64,000 nucleotides of DNA, taken from positions 1,116,001 to 1,180,000 of the forward strand of contig AP025576.1 of assembly GCA_022845955.1 (NCBI GenBank), read 5' to 3'. Made by a program: the position numbers and the translations under genes. The notes beneath the pieces were generated by a model. The model did not search any database. It was not told where the DNA came from and worked only from the letters and a program-made list of their open reading frames with translations. The DNA is from Lachnospiraceae bacterium. GTDB lineage: Bacteria > Bacillota > Clostridia > Lachnospirales > Lachnospiraceae. Shown here one piece after another: positions 35,276-44,962 of this stretch (position 1 is the stretch's first letter; every line of letters starts with the position of its first letter).

Positions 35276-36955
35276 ATGAAAAGATTTATAAGCAAGACCT
35301 TAAGCCTGCTGCTTGCAGCCGTTATGGCCTTATCTCTGGCAGCCTGCGGCGGTGCTACAGATGGTGGTACCGCAGACGGCGGCGCAGCTGCCGAAAGCGC
35401 AGCCGGCGGGGAAAGTACCGCTTCCACGCAGCCTGCCGGTAATTCCGGTGAGAAAATTGTGAATGTGGGCGTGACGGATACCCTGAACAGCCTGAATCCG
35501 CTTTTGTTAAACGGCGGGGAGATCAATAAATATGCCACGGCTCTTATGTTCCTTCCTCTGATGGAGCTGGATGCGGATCTGAACTTCCAGGGAATGCTGG
35601 CGGATTCCATCACCACGGAGGATAACCGGAATTTTATAGTCCATATCGATGATGCGGCAGTCTGGTCCGACGGAACGCCTATAACGGCGGAGGATGTGGC
35701 TTACACGGCTCTCCGGCTGACCAGTCCGGTAATCAACAATACTTCCATGATGTATTATGTGTTTGAAGGCGTGGGCGAGGACGGATTTGTGGAAGCCGGC
35801 GCGGACAGCGTGGACGGCGTCCAGGTAATTGATGAAAAGACCGTTCAGTTTACCACGAAGGAATCCATGTCCCTGACAACCTTCCAGAACTCTTATGCGA
35901 GATATCTGCTGACCCTTCCCAAGCATGTGATTGAGAAGTACAGCGAGGAAGAGCTTTCCACAGCAGAATGGTTCAACAAACCGGATGTTGTAAGCGGCCC
36001 CTTTTATGTGACGGAGTTTGATGTGGATCATTATATTTCCTATCAGGCAAATGCGGATTACTGGAGAGGCGCCCCTAAAATTGACAGGCTGAATATTAAA
36101 ATCGTGGATGGCAGCCAGCTGTATGCAGGTCTGCAGTCCGGCGAAATCGATATTACCCAGCATACCATGAGTGTAATCCCTCCGGAGGATTATGCCAGCG
36201 TGGAAGCTCTTGAAAATGTGGAAGTGGTTTACGGTTCTCCCGTGACCAACCAGTCCATGTTCATCCAGACCGCAAACGTGCCGGATGTAAGGGTGCGCCA
36301 GGCCATGCTGTATGCCATTAACAGAGAGCAGATCCTGACGGAGCTGCTGAACGGGCACGGGGAAGTCGTGGATGGTTTCCTGTCCAGCGCCAGCCCTTTT
36401 TACGATGACAGCATCACTCCGATTACCTATGATCCGGAAAAAGCAAAGGCCCTTTTGGAAGAGGCCGGCTGGGACGGATCCCAGACGCTCCGCTTTTATG
36501 TGAACTCCGGTGACAGCACCTTTGTGAACGCGGCGACCGTAATGGTGGCCCAGTGGGCGGCCGTAGGCATCAAAGCGGAAGTCCAGACTGTGGATTTTGC
36601 CACACTGATGTCCGTGGGAGGCTCAAGAGATTATGATATCCTGGCCGTACAGTATACGTATGCACCCGTGGATCCTTATCCCGATGTGGCATGGCTGCTG
36701 GGCGGCGAAGGCAGCTGGACCGGCTATGGGGACGAAGAAGTTACCAACGCGCTGACCTCCACCCAGCTGACAAGCGATGTGGAAGAGATCAAAGGCCTTT
36801 ATTCCATCGTCGATAAAAAAGTACAGGAAGATGTCCCTATGATTTCCGCCTATATCATCAGTGCACAGGGAGCGGTAAACAAGCGCCTGACAGGGGCGGT
36901 TCCCAGTGTATACGGATTCTTTAACGACGTACAGAACTGGGATATCGTGCAATAA
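35276..36955 (+). CDS. Peptide/nickel-type ABC transporter substrate-binding lipoprotein
   Basis: A 559-residue family 5 extracellular binding protein. A lipoprotein signal ends in LSLAACGG, then a low-complexity Ala/Gly/Ser linker leads to the binding domain, with typical segments VTDTLNSLNPLLLNGG, WSDGTPITAEDVAYT, DVRVRQAMLYAINREQ and SASPFYDDSITP. It captures di- or oligopeptides outside the cell and hands them to the permeases encoded downstream. A GGAGGAG ribosome site precedes the ATG. The specific peptide is unknown; the M20 hydrolase at the operon's end hints at N-acylated or aminoacyl compounds. Confidence 0.93.
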   Translation: MKRFISKTLSLLLAAVMALSLAACGGATDGGTADGGAAAESAAGGESTASTQPAGNSGEKIVNVGVTDTLNSLNPLLLNGGEINKYATALMFLPLMELDADLNFQGMLADSITTEDNRNFIVHIDDAAVWSDGTPITAEDVAYTALRLTSPVINNTSMMYYVFEGVGEDGFVEAGADSVDGVQVIDEKTVQFTTKESMSLTTFQNSYARYLLTLPKHVIEKYSEEELSTAEWFNKPDVVSGPFYVTEFDVDHYISYQANADYWRGAPKIDRLNIKIVDGSQLYAGLQSGEIDITQHTMSVIPPEDYASVEALENVEVVYGSPVTNQSMFIQTANVPDVRVRQAMLYAINREQILTELLNGHGEVVDGFLSSASPFYDDSITPITYDPEKAKALLEEAGWDGSQTLRFYVNSGDSTFVNAATVMVAQWAAVGIKAEVQTVDFATLMSVGGSRDYDILAVQYTYAPVDPYPDVAWLLGGEGSWTGYGDEEVTNALTSTQLTSDVEEIKGLYSIVDKKVQEDVPMISAYIISAQGAVNKRLTGAVPSVYGFFNDVQNWDIVQ

Positions 36956-36980
36956 TATGGAAAGCAAGTGAGGTAACGAT

Positions 36981-37955
36981 ATGTCGCATTTACTGGAGGT
37001 AAACGGGCTGACCACCGCTTTTACCGGTGATTATGGAAAAACGGTCAGCGTGGATCATGTGGATTTTTACGTGGATGAGGGAGAAGTGGTCTGCATCGTG
37101 GGGGAATCCGGGTGCGGAAAAAGTGTTACCTCACTTTCAATTATGGGATTGTTAGGAAGGGGCGGGGCCGTCATAGACGGCTCTGTCCTGTTTGATGGTA
37201 AGAATCTTCTGGAAATGGGGGAAAAGGAGCTGGATGATATCCGGGGAAACCGCATCACCATGATTTTCCAGGATCCCCTGACCTCCCTGAATCCTGTTTT
37301 TACCGTGGGCAACCAGATAACGGAAAGCATCCGCAAGCATATGCATCTGCCTAAAGCGGAAGCGGCCAAAAGAGCGGAAAGTATATTGGAAAAGGTAGGG
37401 ATGCCGGATGCCCATGCAGCCATGCGCAAATTCCCCCATACCCTTTCCGGGGGAATGCGTCAGCGTGCCATGATCGCCATGGCCCTTTGCTGCAATCCGG
37501 CCCTGCTCATCGCGGATGAACCCACAACGGCGCTGGATGTGACCATCCAGGCCCAGATTATGAGTCTGTTAAAGGAGCTTCGGGAAGAAATCGGGATGTC
37601 CATCATCCTGATCACCCATGATATCGGACTGGTAGCCAGCATGGCGGATCGGGTCCTGGTGATGTATGCAGGGCAGATTATTGAAGAAGCGCCGGCAAAG
37701 GAAATCTTCCTCGCCCCCAAACATCCGTATACCAAGGCGCTTCTGGCTACGGTACCCAGCATTTACGACGGGGAGGACAGACAGCTGGTATCCATACCGG
37801 GAATCGTGCCGGAGGGCTACGATGATATACCGGGCTGCCGGTTTGCCGATCGGTGCACGCTGCGCAGGCCCGAGTGTGATAAGCCCCAGGAGAATTATTC
37901 CTTCGGGGAAAATCACAGGGCGAAATGCGTTGTTATGAAGGAAGAGGAAAAGTAA
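36981..37955 (+). CDS. Peptide ABC transporter ATP-binding protein (DppD/OppD type)
   Basis: A 324-residue ATPase subunit: Walker A GESGCGKSVTSLSIMG, signature LSGGMRQRAMIAMAL, Walker B LLIADEPTTALDVTIQ, and the C-terminal oligopeptide-transporter extension with cysteines in GCRFADRCTLRRPECDKP, which in relatives binds an Fe-S cluster. It pairs with the next ATPase to energise peptide import. It starts 25 bp after the binding-protein gene and almost abuts the next gene. Confidence 0.94.
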   Translation: MSHLLEVNGLTTAFTGDYGKTVSVDHVDFYVDEGEVVCIVGESGCGKSVTSLSIMGLLGRGGAVIDGSVLFDGKNLLEMGEKELDDIRGNRITMIFQDPLTSLNPVFTVGNQITESIRKHMHLPKAEAAKRAESILEKVGMPDAHAAMRKFPHTLSGGMRQRAMIAMALCCNPALLIADEPTTALDVTIQAQIMSLLKELREEIGMSIILITHDIGLVASMADRVLVMYAGQIIEEAPAKEIFLAPKHPYTKALLATVPSIYDGEDRQLVSIPGIVPEGYDDIPGCRFADRCTLRRPECDKPQENYSFGENHRAKCVVMKEEEK

Positions 37956-37957
37956 GG

Positions 37958-38965
37958 ATGGATCAGGATAAAAGAAAAAAAGTTCCTCTGATAGAAGTGG
38001 AAAATATGAAAAAGTACTATCCCATCAAGGGCGGGATCGTCACCCATACCACCGGCTATGTAAAAGCGGTGGACGGCGTTAGTTTTTCCGTGATGGAGGG
38101 GGAAACCCTGGGGCTTGTGGGGGAATCCGGCTGCGGGAAGTCCACCATCGGGAGGCAGATCGTAGGGCTGGAGCAGCCTACGGAAGGGAAAATCTATTAT
38201 GACGGCAAGGATCTGTCCGCATGCAGGCCCGGGGAAATGAAAAAAATCCGTACCCAGCTGCAGATGGTTTTCCAGGATTCCTATTCCTCCCTGAATCCCA
38301 GGAAGCATATTTATGAAATACTATCCCAGCCCATGCTGTATCACCATATTTCCACGCCGGACACCATTTCCGGGGATGTGGACAGAATCCTGGACATGGT
38401 GGGGCTTTCCAGGAATGTGCTGGGCAGGTATCCCCATGAGTTTTCGGGCGGGCAGAGGCAGAGAATCGGGATTGCCAAGGCCCTGTCCTTAAATCCCCGG
38501 TTCCTGGTATGCGACGAGCCGGTAAGCGCCCTGGACGTGTCTATCCAGGCACAGATCCTGAACCTGCTGCGCCAGCTGCAGAAGGAGCTGCACCTTACCA
38601 GCCTTTTTGTGGGCCATGGCCTGGGGGCGGTGAATTATGTGAGCGACCGGATCGCGGTGATGTATCTGGGTAAAATAGTGGAAATCGGGAAAGCGTCGGA
38701 GGTGTTTCATTCGCCGGTGCATCCGTATACCAAAGCGCTCATCCAGGCGGTACCTATAGCGGATCCGGACAGAGCGGAAGAAAAACGGAACCTGCTGCAG
38801 GGAGAAATCGGTTCCAGTACCAATCCTCCCGCCGGCTGCCGGTTCCATCCCCGATGCCCTTATGCGGTGGAAAGCTGCAGCAGGGAGGAACCCGGGATGG
38901 CAGAAACGGTTCCCGGGAGCGGCCATATGGCGGCTTGTCCCGTCGTAATGAGGAAGGAGGCGTAA
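37958..38965 (+). CDS. Peptide ABC transporter ATP-binding protein (DppF/OppF type)
   Basis: Start ATG 37958, two bases after the previous stop; 335 residues. Walker A GESGCGKSTIGRQIVG, signature FSGGQRQRIGIAKAL, Walker B LVCDEPVSALDVSIQ and the terminal CRFHPRCPYAVESC motif mark the second ATPase of a dipeptide/oligopeptide importer. An expected THDL after Walker B reads VGHGLG here. It forms a heterodimer with the preceding subunit. Confidence 0.93.
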   Translation: MDQDKRKKVPLIEVENMKKYYPIKGGIVTHTTGYVKAVDGVSFSVMEGETLGLVGESGCGKSTIGRQIVGLEQPTEGKIYYDGKDLSACRPGEMKKIRTQLQMVFQDSYSSLNPRKHIYEILSQPMLYHHISTPDTISGDVDRILDMVGLSRNVLGRYPHEFSGGQRQRIGIAKALSLNPRFLVCDEPVSALDVSIQAQILNLLRQLQKELHLTSLFVGHGLGAVNYVSDRIAVMYLGKIVEIGKASEVFHSPVHPYTKALIQAVPIADPDRAEEKRNLLQGEIGSSTNPPAGCRFHPRCPYAVESCSREEPGMAETVPGSGHMAACPVVMRKEA

Positions 38966-38967
38966 GT

Positions 38968-39915
38968 ATGAGCAAATATATCATAAAACGGATTTTGATT
39001 GCCATACCCGTCCTTATCGGGATCACCATTATTGATTATGCCATTATGTGTCTGGCGGGCAGCCCGCTGGAAATGCTCCAGGGTCCCAGGGTTTCCCAGG
39101 CGGCTGTGGAGGCAAAACGGATTGCCCTGGGGCTGGATCAGCCTTTTTATGTCCAGTATTTTGTCTGGCTGGGGCAGCTGCTCCAGGGAAATATGGGGTA
39201 TTCCCTTAAAAGTTACCAGTCGGTGAGCGCCATGATCGGCAGCCATCTGGGACCTACCCTGCTGCTTATGGGCGCCTCTCTGGTGGTGAGCCTTATCATG
39301 GCGGTGCCTGCGGGGATATACAGCGCCATCCACCAGTATTCCAAAGGGGATTATACGGTAGTTACGTTATCGTTTCTGGGCAGCAGTATTCCCGGATTTT
39401 TCCTGTCCCTGCTTCTTATTTTTATCTTTACCGTGAAGCTGGGCTGGCTTCCTTCCAGCGGGATGACCACGCTGGGGACAGCGGGAGGAGCGGCCGATGT
39501 GGCAAAGCATATGGTCATGCCTGTGCTGGTGCTCGCCACCTCCATGGCAGGCACCAACATCCGGTATATCCGGAGCGCCGTCCTGGAAATCCTGCAGCAG
39601 GATTATCTGCGTACCGCCAAAGCAAAAGGGATCGGACGCTTTAAGGTGATTAACAAGCATGCCCTGCGCAACGCCCTGATTCCTATTGTGACGGTAATCG
39701 GTATGGAAATTCCGATGCTTTTCGGCGGACAGGTAATTATTGAACAGGTGTTTTCCTGGCCCGGGCTGGGCCTGATGACCATGAGCGCCATAACAAACAG
39801 GGATTATCCGGTAATCATGGGTGTGTGTCTGTTGTCCGCGGTGGTGGTCCTGGCGGCGAATCTGCTGACCGATATTTTATACGCACTGGTGGATCCTACG
39901 ATTCAGCTGCAATAG
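38968..39915 (+). CDS. Peptide ABC transporter permease (DppB type)
   Basis: Start ATG 38968 behind GGAAGGAGG; 315 residues. Six transmembrane helices beginning KYIIKRILIAIPVLIGITII, and the ATPase-contact loop YLRTAKAKGIGRFKVINKHA typical of DppB/OppB. It starts two bases after the previous gene and is 12 bp from the partner permease. Confidence 0.94.
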   Translation: MSKYIIKRILIAIPVLIGITIIDYAIMCLAGSPLEMLQGPRVSQAAVEAKRIALGLDQPFYVQYFVWLGQLLQGNMGYSLKSYQSVSAMIGSHLGPTLLLMGASLVVSLIMAVPAGIYSAIHQYSKGDYTVVTLSFLGSSIPGFFLSLLLIFIFTVKLGWLPSSGMTTLGTAGGAADVAKHMVMPVLVLATSMAGTNIRYIRSAVLEILQQDYLRTAKAKGIGRFKVINKHALRNALIPIVTVIGMEIPMLFGGQVIIEQVFSWPGLGLMTMSAITNRDYPVIMGVCLLSAVVVLAANLLTDILYALVDPTIQLQ

Positions 39916-39927
39916 GAGCAATGGGAT

Positions 39928-40821
39928 ATGTGGAAGAATAAACAAACGGAAGAACCTAAAAAAAGAGATATAACGAGAGAAAGCTATCTGCAGACCGTGT
40001 TCCGGCGTTTCCGCCGTCATCATCTGGCGGCGGTCAGTCTTGTGATATTGATAATCCTGGGAGGGGCGGCACTTCTGGCTCCGGTGATCGCGCCTTATGA
40101 TCCGGATGCCATTGTGGGTACCTTCAGCGGCGCGCCCAACGCGCAGTTCTGGCTGGGAACGGATCAGATAGGAAGAGATGTGTTCAGCAGGCTTCTGTAT
40201 GCCATGCGGATTTCTTTGCTGGTAGGCGTGATGGCAACCCTGATTTCCACGGTGATAGGAGTGGTGCTTGGCCTGATCGCCGGCTATTTCGGCGGAGTGG
40301 CGGATATGATCATCATGCGCTTTACGGATATGGTCATGTCCTTTCCCTACATCCTTCTGGTGCTGGTGGCCGCTTCGATATTTAAGCCCGGGCTCTGGAA
40401 TATCATTCTGATCCTGGGTTTTGTGGACTGGCCGGGAATCGCCCGTCTGGTCAGGGGAAATGTACTGAGCCTGCGGGAAACCAATTTTATCAAGGGTAAT
40501 ATTGTGGCGGGAATGCCGCTTCGGCATATCCTTTTTTCAGAAATCCTGCCTAATACGGCGGCTCCTATCCTGGTGTATGCCACCTCTGTCCTGGCGCTGT
40601 CCATGCTGGACGAGGCGGCGTTAAGCTTTTTGGGAATGGGGGTGCAGCCCCCTACGGCCAGCCTGGGAAATATGCTGAACGGCGCCCAGTCGCTGACGGT
40701 GCTCACCAAACAGCCATGGCTCTGGATTCCTCCGGGCCTGCTCATTGTGGTTCTGGTCATTGCCATTAATTTCATTGGGGATGCCCTTCGTGACGCGCTG
40801 GATCCCAACAGCAGGAATTAG
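39928..40821 (+). CDS. Peptide ABC transporter permease (DppC type)
   Basis: A 297-residue second permease: N-terminal cytoplasmic region, first helix VSLVILIILGGAALLAPVIA, the DppC motif FWLGTDQIGRDVFSRLLYA and the ATPase-contact loop ETNFIKGNIVAGMPLRHILF. It completes a five-gene importer in the order binding protein, two ATPases, two permeases, which differs from the more common permeases-before-ATPases order. Confidence 0.94.
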   Translation: MWKNKQTEEPKKRDITRESYLQTVFRRFRRHHLAAVSLVILIILGGAALLAPVIAPYDPDAIVGTFSGAPNAQFWLGTDQIGRDVFSRLLYAMRISLLVGVMATLISTVIGVVLGLIAGYFGGVADMIIMRFTDMVMSFPYILLVLVAASIFKPGLWNIILILGFVDWPGIARLVRGNVLSLRETNFIKGNIVAGMPLRHILFSEILPNTAAPILVYATSVLALSMLDEAALSFLGMGVQPPTASLGNMLNGAQSLTVLTKQPWLWIPPGLLIVVLVIAINFIGDALRDALDPNSRN

Positions 40822-40863
40822 TACTGCAGCCGGTATGTATATAAGCAGGAAGAGGTGAGAGCT

Positions 40864-41976
40864 ATGACGGAACAGATGCTGAAGGAAGCTTTTTACTGGT
40901 TCCATCAGAACCCGGAGCTATCCTATGAGGAATATAAGACAACAGCAAAAATCAGAGAACTTCTGGAAAAAGAGGGGATAGAAATCCTGCCCTGTAAGCT
41001 GGAAACCGGCCTGGCAGCCGTGATCCGGGGAAAAAGGCAGGGGCCTGTGCAGGCGCTGCGCTGTGATATCGACGCGCTGCCTATCAGGGAGGAATCCGGC
41101 CTTCCCTACCGCTCCCTCTGTCCGGGGAAAATGCATGCATGCGGCCATGATTTCCATATCACGGCGGGGATCGGCACAGCCCTGATCCTCCAGAAAAAAA
41201 GAGAGGCGCTTAAGGGAAGTGTGCGGATCCTTTTCCAACCGGGGGAAGAATCCTCCCTGGGGGCGCTGAAAATGCTGGAAACCGATGTGATGGAAGGGGT
41301 GGAACGGATCTGGGGAATCCATGCGGATCCCACTAATCCGGTGCATACCATCGGAATCAGAGAGGGCTATGTGGCCGCTGCCGTGGATCGGTTTGTGGTG
41401 ACCATACAGGGAGTGGGCTGCCACGGGGCACATCCCGACGACGGTACGGATCCCATTCCCGCAGCGGCAGCTATGGTGCAGGCCTTTCAGACGATTGTAA
41501 GCAGAAATGTAAATGCCTTCCATCCCTCCCTTCTGAGCGTCACAAGAATCCAGGCGGGGAATACCTGGAACGTGATTCCGGAAACGGCCTGGCTGGAAGG
41601 GACTGTGCGGACCATGGAACGGGAGGACAGACGTTTGTATGAAAAAAGGCTTCGGGAAATAGCGGAGCAGACGGCGCGGGCCTATGGGGCCGCGGCGGAT
41701 GTGGAATGGATTCCCGGGCCTCCCGCAGTATATAATGACGGCGGCATGGCGGAACTGGGAAAACGCAAGGCGCTGGAGCAGGGATTCCTGGTCGCGGAGG
41801 AAGAGCGCTCCCTGGGCGGAGATGATTTTTCTTTTTACACAGAACGGATCCCGGGCTGTTATATCAAGATCGGAACCGGAAAAGGGCAGCTGATCCATCA
41901 GCCCGGCTTCCGGGCAGATCCGGATGCCCTTCTTCCCGCGGCGCAGTACCTGGCCGGGCTGCTCCTGGAGTCCTGA
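40864..41976 (+). CDS. M20-family amidohydrolase/peptidase
   Basis: Start ATG 40864 behind GAGGTGAG (a GTG at 40855 is in frame but lies on the ribosome site); 370 residues. M20D pattern: HQNPELSYEEYKT, metal ligands in KMHACGHDFHIT, the acid-base pair in FQPGEESSLGALKM, GVGCHGAHPDDGTDPI and LGGDDFSFYTERIPG. Relatives hydrolyse N-acyl-amino acids, hippurate or indole-3-acetyl conjugates. As last gene of the peptide importer operon it probably processes the imported compound in the cytoplasm. Confidence 0.92.
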   Translation: MTEQMLKEAFYWFHQNPELSYEEYKTTAKIRELLEKEGIEILPCKLETGLAAVIRGKRQGPVQALRCDIDALPIREESGLPYRSLCPGKMHACGHDFHITAGIGTALILQKKREALKGSVRILFQPGEESSLGALKMLETDVMEGVERIWGIHADPTNPVHTIGIREGYVAAAVDRFVVTIQGVGCHGAHPDDGTDPIPAAAAMVQAFQTIVSRNVNAFHPSLLSVTRIQAGNTWNVIPETAWLEGTVRTMEREDRRLYEKRLREIAEQTARAYGAAADVEWIPGPPAVYNDGGMAELGKRKALEQGFLVAEEERSLGGDDFSFYTERIPGCYIKIGTGKGQLIHQPGFRADPDALLPAAQYLAGLLLES

Positions 41977-42020
41977 AGGAATCTCCCCCGGGCATAGAGA
42001 GGCCGTGAACGGTGATACTT

Positions 42021-43268
42021 TTAGAAATAATCGGAAAAATAAGGTTTTTCAACCGGAATCAGCCGCTCCAGCCAGGTGAGCATATAGTATTCGGTCTGGA
42101 TTTTCTCATGGTCATAGAGATAGGTAGGCCTCTTGTAGCCCATGAGCATGGTAGTCAGGGTATTGATGCTCAGCTCCACCACATTGATGGACTGGTTATC
42201 CTCCACCTGTTCGCAGACCGTTTCCCCGTTGTGCCAGGAAACCATGAAATCAGCGTTGTTCCAGGAGGACATCTTGTCAAAGACCCGGAAATGGATCTTG
42301 AAATCTTCGGGCTGGATCTGGTAAGGGTATTCGGTAAGAAAATCCTTCACGTCAATGATACGCGCCATGATATAAGGGGATATAGTTTCCGTGATCTCGC
42401 TGTCTTCAAACAGATAGGCCATAGGTTCCCCGGAATAATTATCCCCCTGCACCTGGGTGATCATGGAAAAATGGGCGCTGACATAATTCCACAGCCCATA
42501 GTTCGCTTCTATATTCAGATAAACCATATCTTTGATGTGGAATATTTCGTTGGCAATGTAATAAACCACATAGCCCAGTGGTTTATGATCTTTATTGTAA
42601 TAGACGGCGGCAATCATATCATCATTTTCCCAGCGCCAGTATTCATCCCAGGCGAGATTGTCCCGGATCATGGCGCCGTGCCGCTGATAGGCGAAGTAAG
42701 AATAAACGTTTTTGTAATCCTCGGATTCCAGGCTGACCCGTTCCACCATTCCGGTCACAGGCCTGGATTTGGGCAGCTGGGTATCCTTTACCGTAAAGGT
42801 GAGCTTGTCGGAAACGATCTCCCAGCCCATTTTCCGGTAGAAGGGTATGGAATAGGGATATAGAAAAGATATGGGGAATTCCTGGTCATGCATATAGTTG
42901 ATGGCCCGTTTCATCAGGGAATGTATCAGCCCCTTGCCCGTGTATTCCGGATAAGTAGCCACTCCCGTGATACCGCCCATGTCCATAATGTTGTCGTGGA
43001 TATTCACCTTCATGGAATAGACCACGATCATGGATGCCAGTTTTTCCTTGTAAAACCATCCCAGCACATATGCTTCCTCCAGGATGGGACGTTTGGCATA
43101 TTTGATTTCATCCTGCTCCCAGCCGGTCTGGAGCAGTTCATAAGAGGTGACCTGGAATGCGTATTGGAGCAGGGCATTAAACTGTTCCAGGTCACTTTTG
43201 TCCAGCTCCCGCATTCGGTAATCACCGTTTGTTTCCAGATATGTATGATTTTCTTTTTGGTTTTCCAT
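42021..43268 (-). CDS. Eis-like GNAT acetyltransferase with SCP2-like tail
   Basis: Start ATG 43268 behind GAGG; 415 residues, with 23 further in-frame codons upstream less likely. The acetyl-CoA site is in GGITGVATYPEYTGKGLIHS near residues 98-115 (V-x-P-x-x-R/G-x-G). Two tandem GNAT folds and a C-terminal sterol-carrier-like domain, as in Eis proteins, fit length and layout. Eis enzymes acetylate lysines or aminoglycosides; members in clostridia are of unknown function. The C-terminal carboxylate region ends EKPYFSDYF. It is convergent with the M20 gene. Confidence 0.85.
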   Translation of the reverse strand: MENQKENHTYLETNGDYRMRELDKSDLEQFNALLQYAFQVTSYELLQTGWEQDEIKYAKRPILEEAYVLGWFYKEKLASMIVVYSMKVNIHDNIMDMGGITGVATYPEYTGKGLIHSLMKRAINYMHDQEFPISFLYPYSIPFYRKMGWEIVSDKLTFTVKDTQLPKSRPVTGMVERVSLESEDYKNVYSYFAYQRHGAMIRDNLAWDEYWRWENDDMIAAVYYNKDHKPLGYVVYYIANEIFHIKDMVYLNIEANYGLWNYVSAHFSMITQVQGDNYSGEPMAYLFEDSEITETISPYIMARIIDVKDFLTEYPYQIQPEDFKIHFRVFDKMSSWNNADFMVSWHNGETVCEQVEDNQSINVVELSINTLTTMLMGYKRPTYLYDHEKIQTEYYMLTWLERLIPVEKPYFSDYF

Positions 43269-43542
43269 AAAAGCCTCGTCTGCTGATAGTTGTTCTGTTT
43301 CTTGCTCCCCGAGAGCGGCGGTTTTATGCCGCTGCAAGGATCTCCTTTTTATTTTACATCAAGAAAACCGTAGAGTCCATGGGCTTTTTGAGAAAAAACA
43401 TCCCTAAGTTTTTACAAAAGGGGAGAAAAATGTCCTCAAATCCCGCCGGAAGCGAGCCAATGCGCCCATTGTGCATAGTATTTCCCCAAAACATTCCGGG
43501 CTGCCCGTTATGGTCAGCCCCCTGGCGTATAGGAAGCAGGAG

Positions 43543-44211
43543 TTAATCACATACATCTTCCTTCAGGCAAAAATGATTTTTATCCACCGTCAGGAGGCCG
43601 TCCTTCTGCATTTTCCCCAGCTCGTTGGAAAGAGCGCTGCGATCGACGCTCAGGTAATCCGCCAGCTGCTGCCGGTTGAAAGGAATCGTGAAATCCAGGC
43701 TTTTGTTCCGCGCGGCCTGATAGGACAGGTAGGAAACCAGGCGCCCCCGGATGGACTTGGAAGAGGTATGGAAAATCCGGCGGGACAGATTCAGGTTTTT
43801 TTGGGCGGATATCGTCAGCAGGTTGCGGATGAGCTTGCTGTGGTGGAGGCAGGCGCTGGGGCAGGTCTGCAGAATCCGTGCCCCGTTCAGGAATAAGATC
43901 TCCGAAGGCTCAGAAGCCACTGCGGTGACCATGAGCGGCTCGTCTGGGATACAAGCGTAGGTTTCCGCGAATACCAGCCCGGGACCGATGCTGTCCAGGA
44001 CGCTTTTATTTCCCCAGAGATCGTCATTCTCTATCTGCACGCGTCCCGAAAGCACCAGCCCCATGGACTGGGCCGTATCGCCGGCATGATAAATGGTTTC
44101 CCCCTTGGCAAATGTTTTTTGTTCAGCACCGAGACAGTCCAGCATGGACTTCACTTCATCGAGGGAAGAACCGCTGAATAAAGGCGTTTTTTGTAAAAAT
44201 TGATAATCCAT
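43543..44211 (-). CDS. Crp/Fnr-family transcriptional regulator
   Basis: A 222-residue regulator: N-terminal cyclic-nucleotide-binding-like barrel (FAKGETIYHAGDTAQSMGLV), long dimer helix, and winged helix-turn-helix at about 150-222 (NRQQLADYLSVDRSALSNEL). Cysteines at C26 and in QTCPSAC are present but no classical FNR N-terminal cluster. In anaerobes such proteins sense redox, NO or metabolites. It is divergent from an Fe-S protein gene, and the 94-bp gap holds a perfect GTTGTTATAACAAC palindrome placed for class II activation of that gene. Confidence 0.92.
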   Translation of the reverse strand: MDYQFLQKTPLFSGSSLDEVKSMLDCLGAEQKTFAKGETIYHAGDTAQSMGLVLSGRVQIENDDLWGNKSVLDSIGPGLVFAETYACIPDEPLMVTAVASEPSEILFLNGARILQTCPSACLHHSKLIRNLLTISAQKNLNLSRRIFHTSSKSIRGRLVSYLSYQAARNKSLDFTIPFNRQQLADYLSVDRSALSNELGKMQKDGLLTVDKNHFCLKEDVCD

Positions 44212-44222
44212 TCCGCTCCTTC

Positions 44223-44236
44223 GTTGTTATAACAAC
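44223..44236. promoter_or_regulatory. Crp/Fnr-type operator
   Basis: GTTGTTATAACAAC is a perfect 14-bp palindrome. Its centre (44229/44230) is about 41 bp upstream of the predicted start (about 44271) of the Fe-S gene transcript, the exact position used by Crp/Fnr class II activators. It also overlaps the region just before the Crp/Fnr gene itself. Confidence 0.7.
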
Positions 44237-44258
44237 ATACATGTGTGAGTCATTGTAT

Positions 44259-44264
44259 TATACT
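44259..44264 (+). promoter_or_regulatory. -10 box of an activator-dependent promoter
   Basis: TATACT with no -35 consensus 17 bp upstream (CATACA overlaps the end of the operator). A good -10 without a -35 and with an activator site at -41.5 fits dependence on the Crp/Fnr protein. Confidence 0.6.
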
Positions 44265-44305
44265 GGATGCATAAAGTCAAGATACAGCCGAGGAGGAAAA
44301 CGGTG

Positions 44306-44932
44306 ATGATTCGTAAAATTATCCATATTGATGAAGACAAATGCAACGGATGCGGCCTGTGCGCCGGTGCCTGCCATGAAGGGGCGATCGGCATGGAGAA
44401 CGGAAAAGCCAGGCTGCTGCGGGACGATTACTGCGACGGCCTGGGAGACTGCCTTCCCACCTGCCCCACAGGGGCAATTACTTTTGTGGAACGGGAAGCT
44501 GCCGCTTATGATGAGGCCGCCGTAATGAAAAAGAAAAAGGAAAAGATACAGAAAGAAGGCGGCAGCGTATCCCGGCTTGGACAGTGGCCGGTACAGATTA
44601 AGCTGGCTCCGGTCAATGCGCCTTATTTCGACGGGGCGCGCCTGCTGGTTGCCGCGGACTGCACCGCCTATGCCTACGGCAGGTTCCATGAGGATTTTAT
44701 CCGGGGCAAGGTGACATTGATAGGCTGCCCCAAGCTGGATGCCTGTGATTATACCGAAAAACTGACCGAAATCATAAGCCGTAACGACATTAAGAGCCTG
44801 ACCGTGGTACGGATGGAAGTCCCCTGCTGCAAAGGGATAGAGCATGCAGCCGTGGAAGCGCTGAAGAACAGCGGAAAATGTATTCCCTGGCAGGTAGTCA
44901 CTATCTCTACGGACGGACGTATTTTAGAATAA
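44306..44932 (+). CDS. 4Fe-4S iron-sulfur protein, ferredoxin domain at N-terminus
   Basis: Start ATG 44306 behind GAGGAGG; 208 residues. Two clusters at the start, CNGCGLCAGACHEG and CDGLGDCLPTCPTG, bind [4Fe-4S] centres, although the second has non-standard spacing (CxxxxxC). The C-terminal 100 residues include AADCTAYAYGRFH, GCPKLDACDY and EVPCCKGI, cysteines that may hold another cluster, as in proteins found beside hybrid-cluster protein genes. It probably carries electrons in a stress pathway controlled by the divergent Crp/Fnr regulator. No hybrid-cluster gene is in the window. Confidence 0.85.
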   Translation: MIRKIIHIDEDKCNGCGLCAGACHEGAIGMENGKARLLRDDYCDGLGDCLPTCPTGAITFVEREAAAYDEAAVMKKKKEKIQKEGGSVSRLGQWPVQIKLAPVNAPYFDGARLLVAADCTAYAYGRFHEDFIRGKVTLIGCPKLDACDYTEKLTEIISRNDIKSLTVVRMEVPCCKGIEHAAVEALKNSGKCIPWQVVTISTDGRILE

Positions 44933-44962
44933 GAGAATGCCGATACTAAGAAGGACAGAGAA

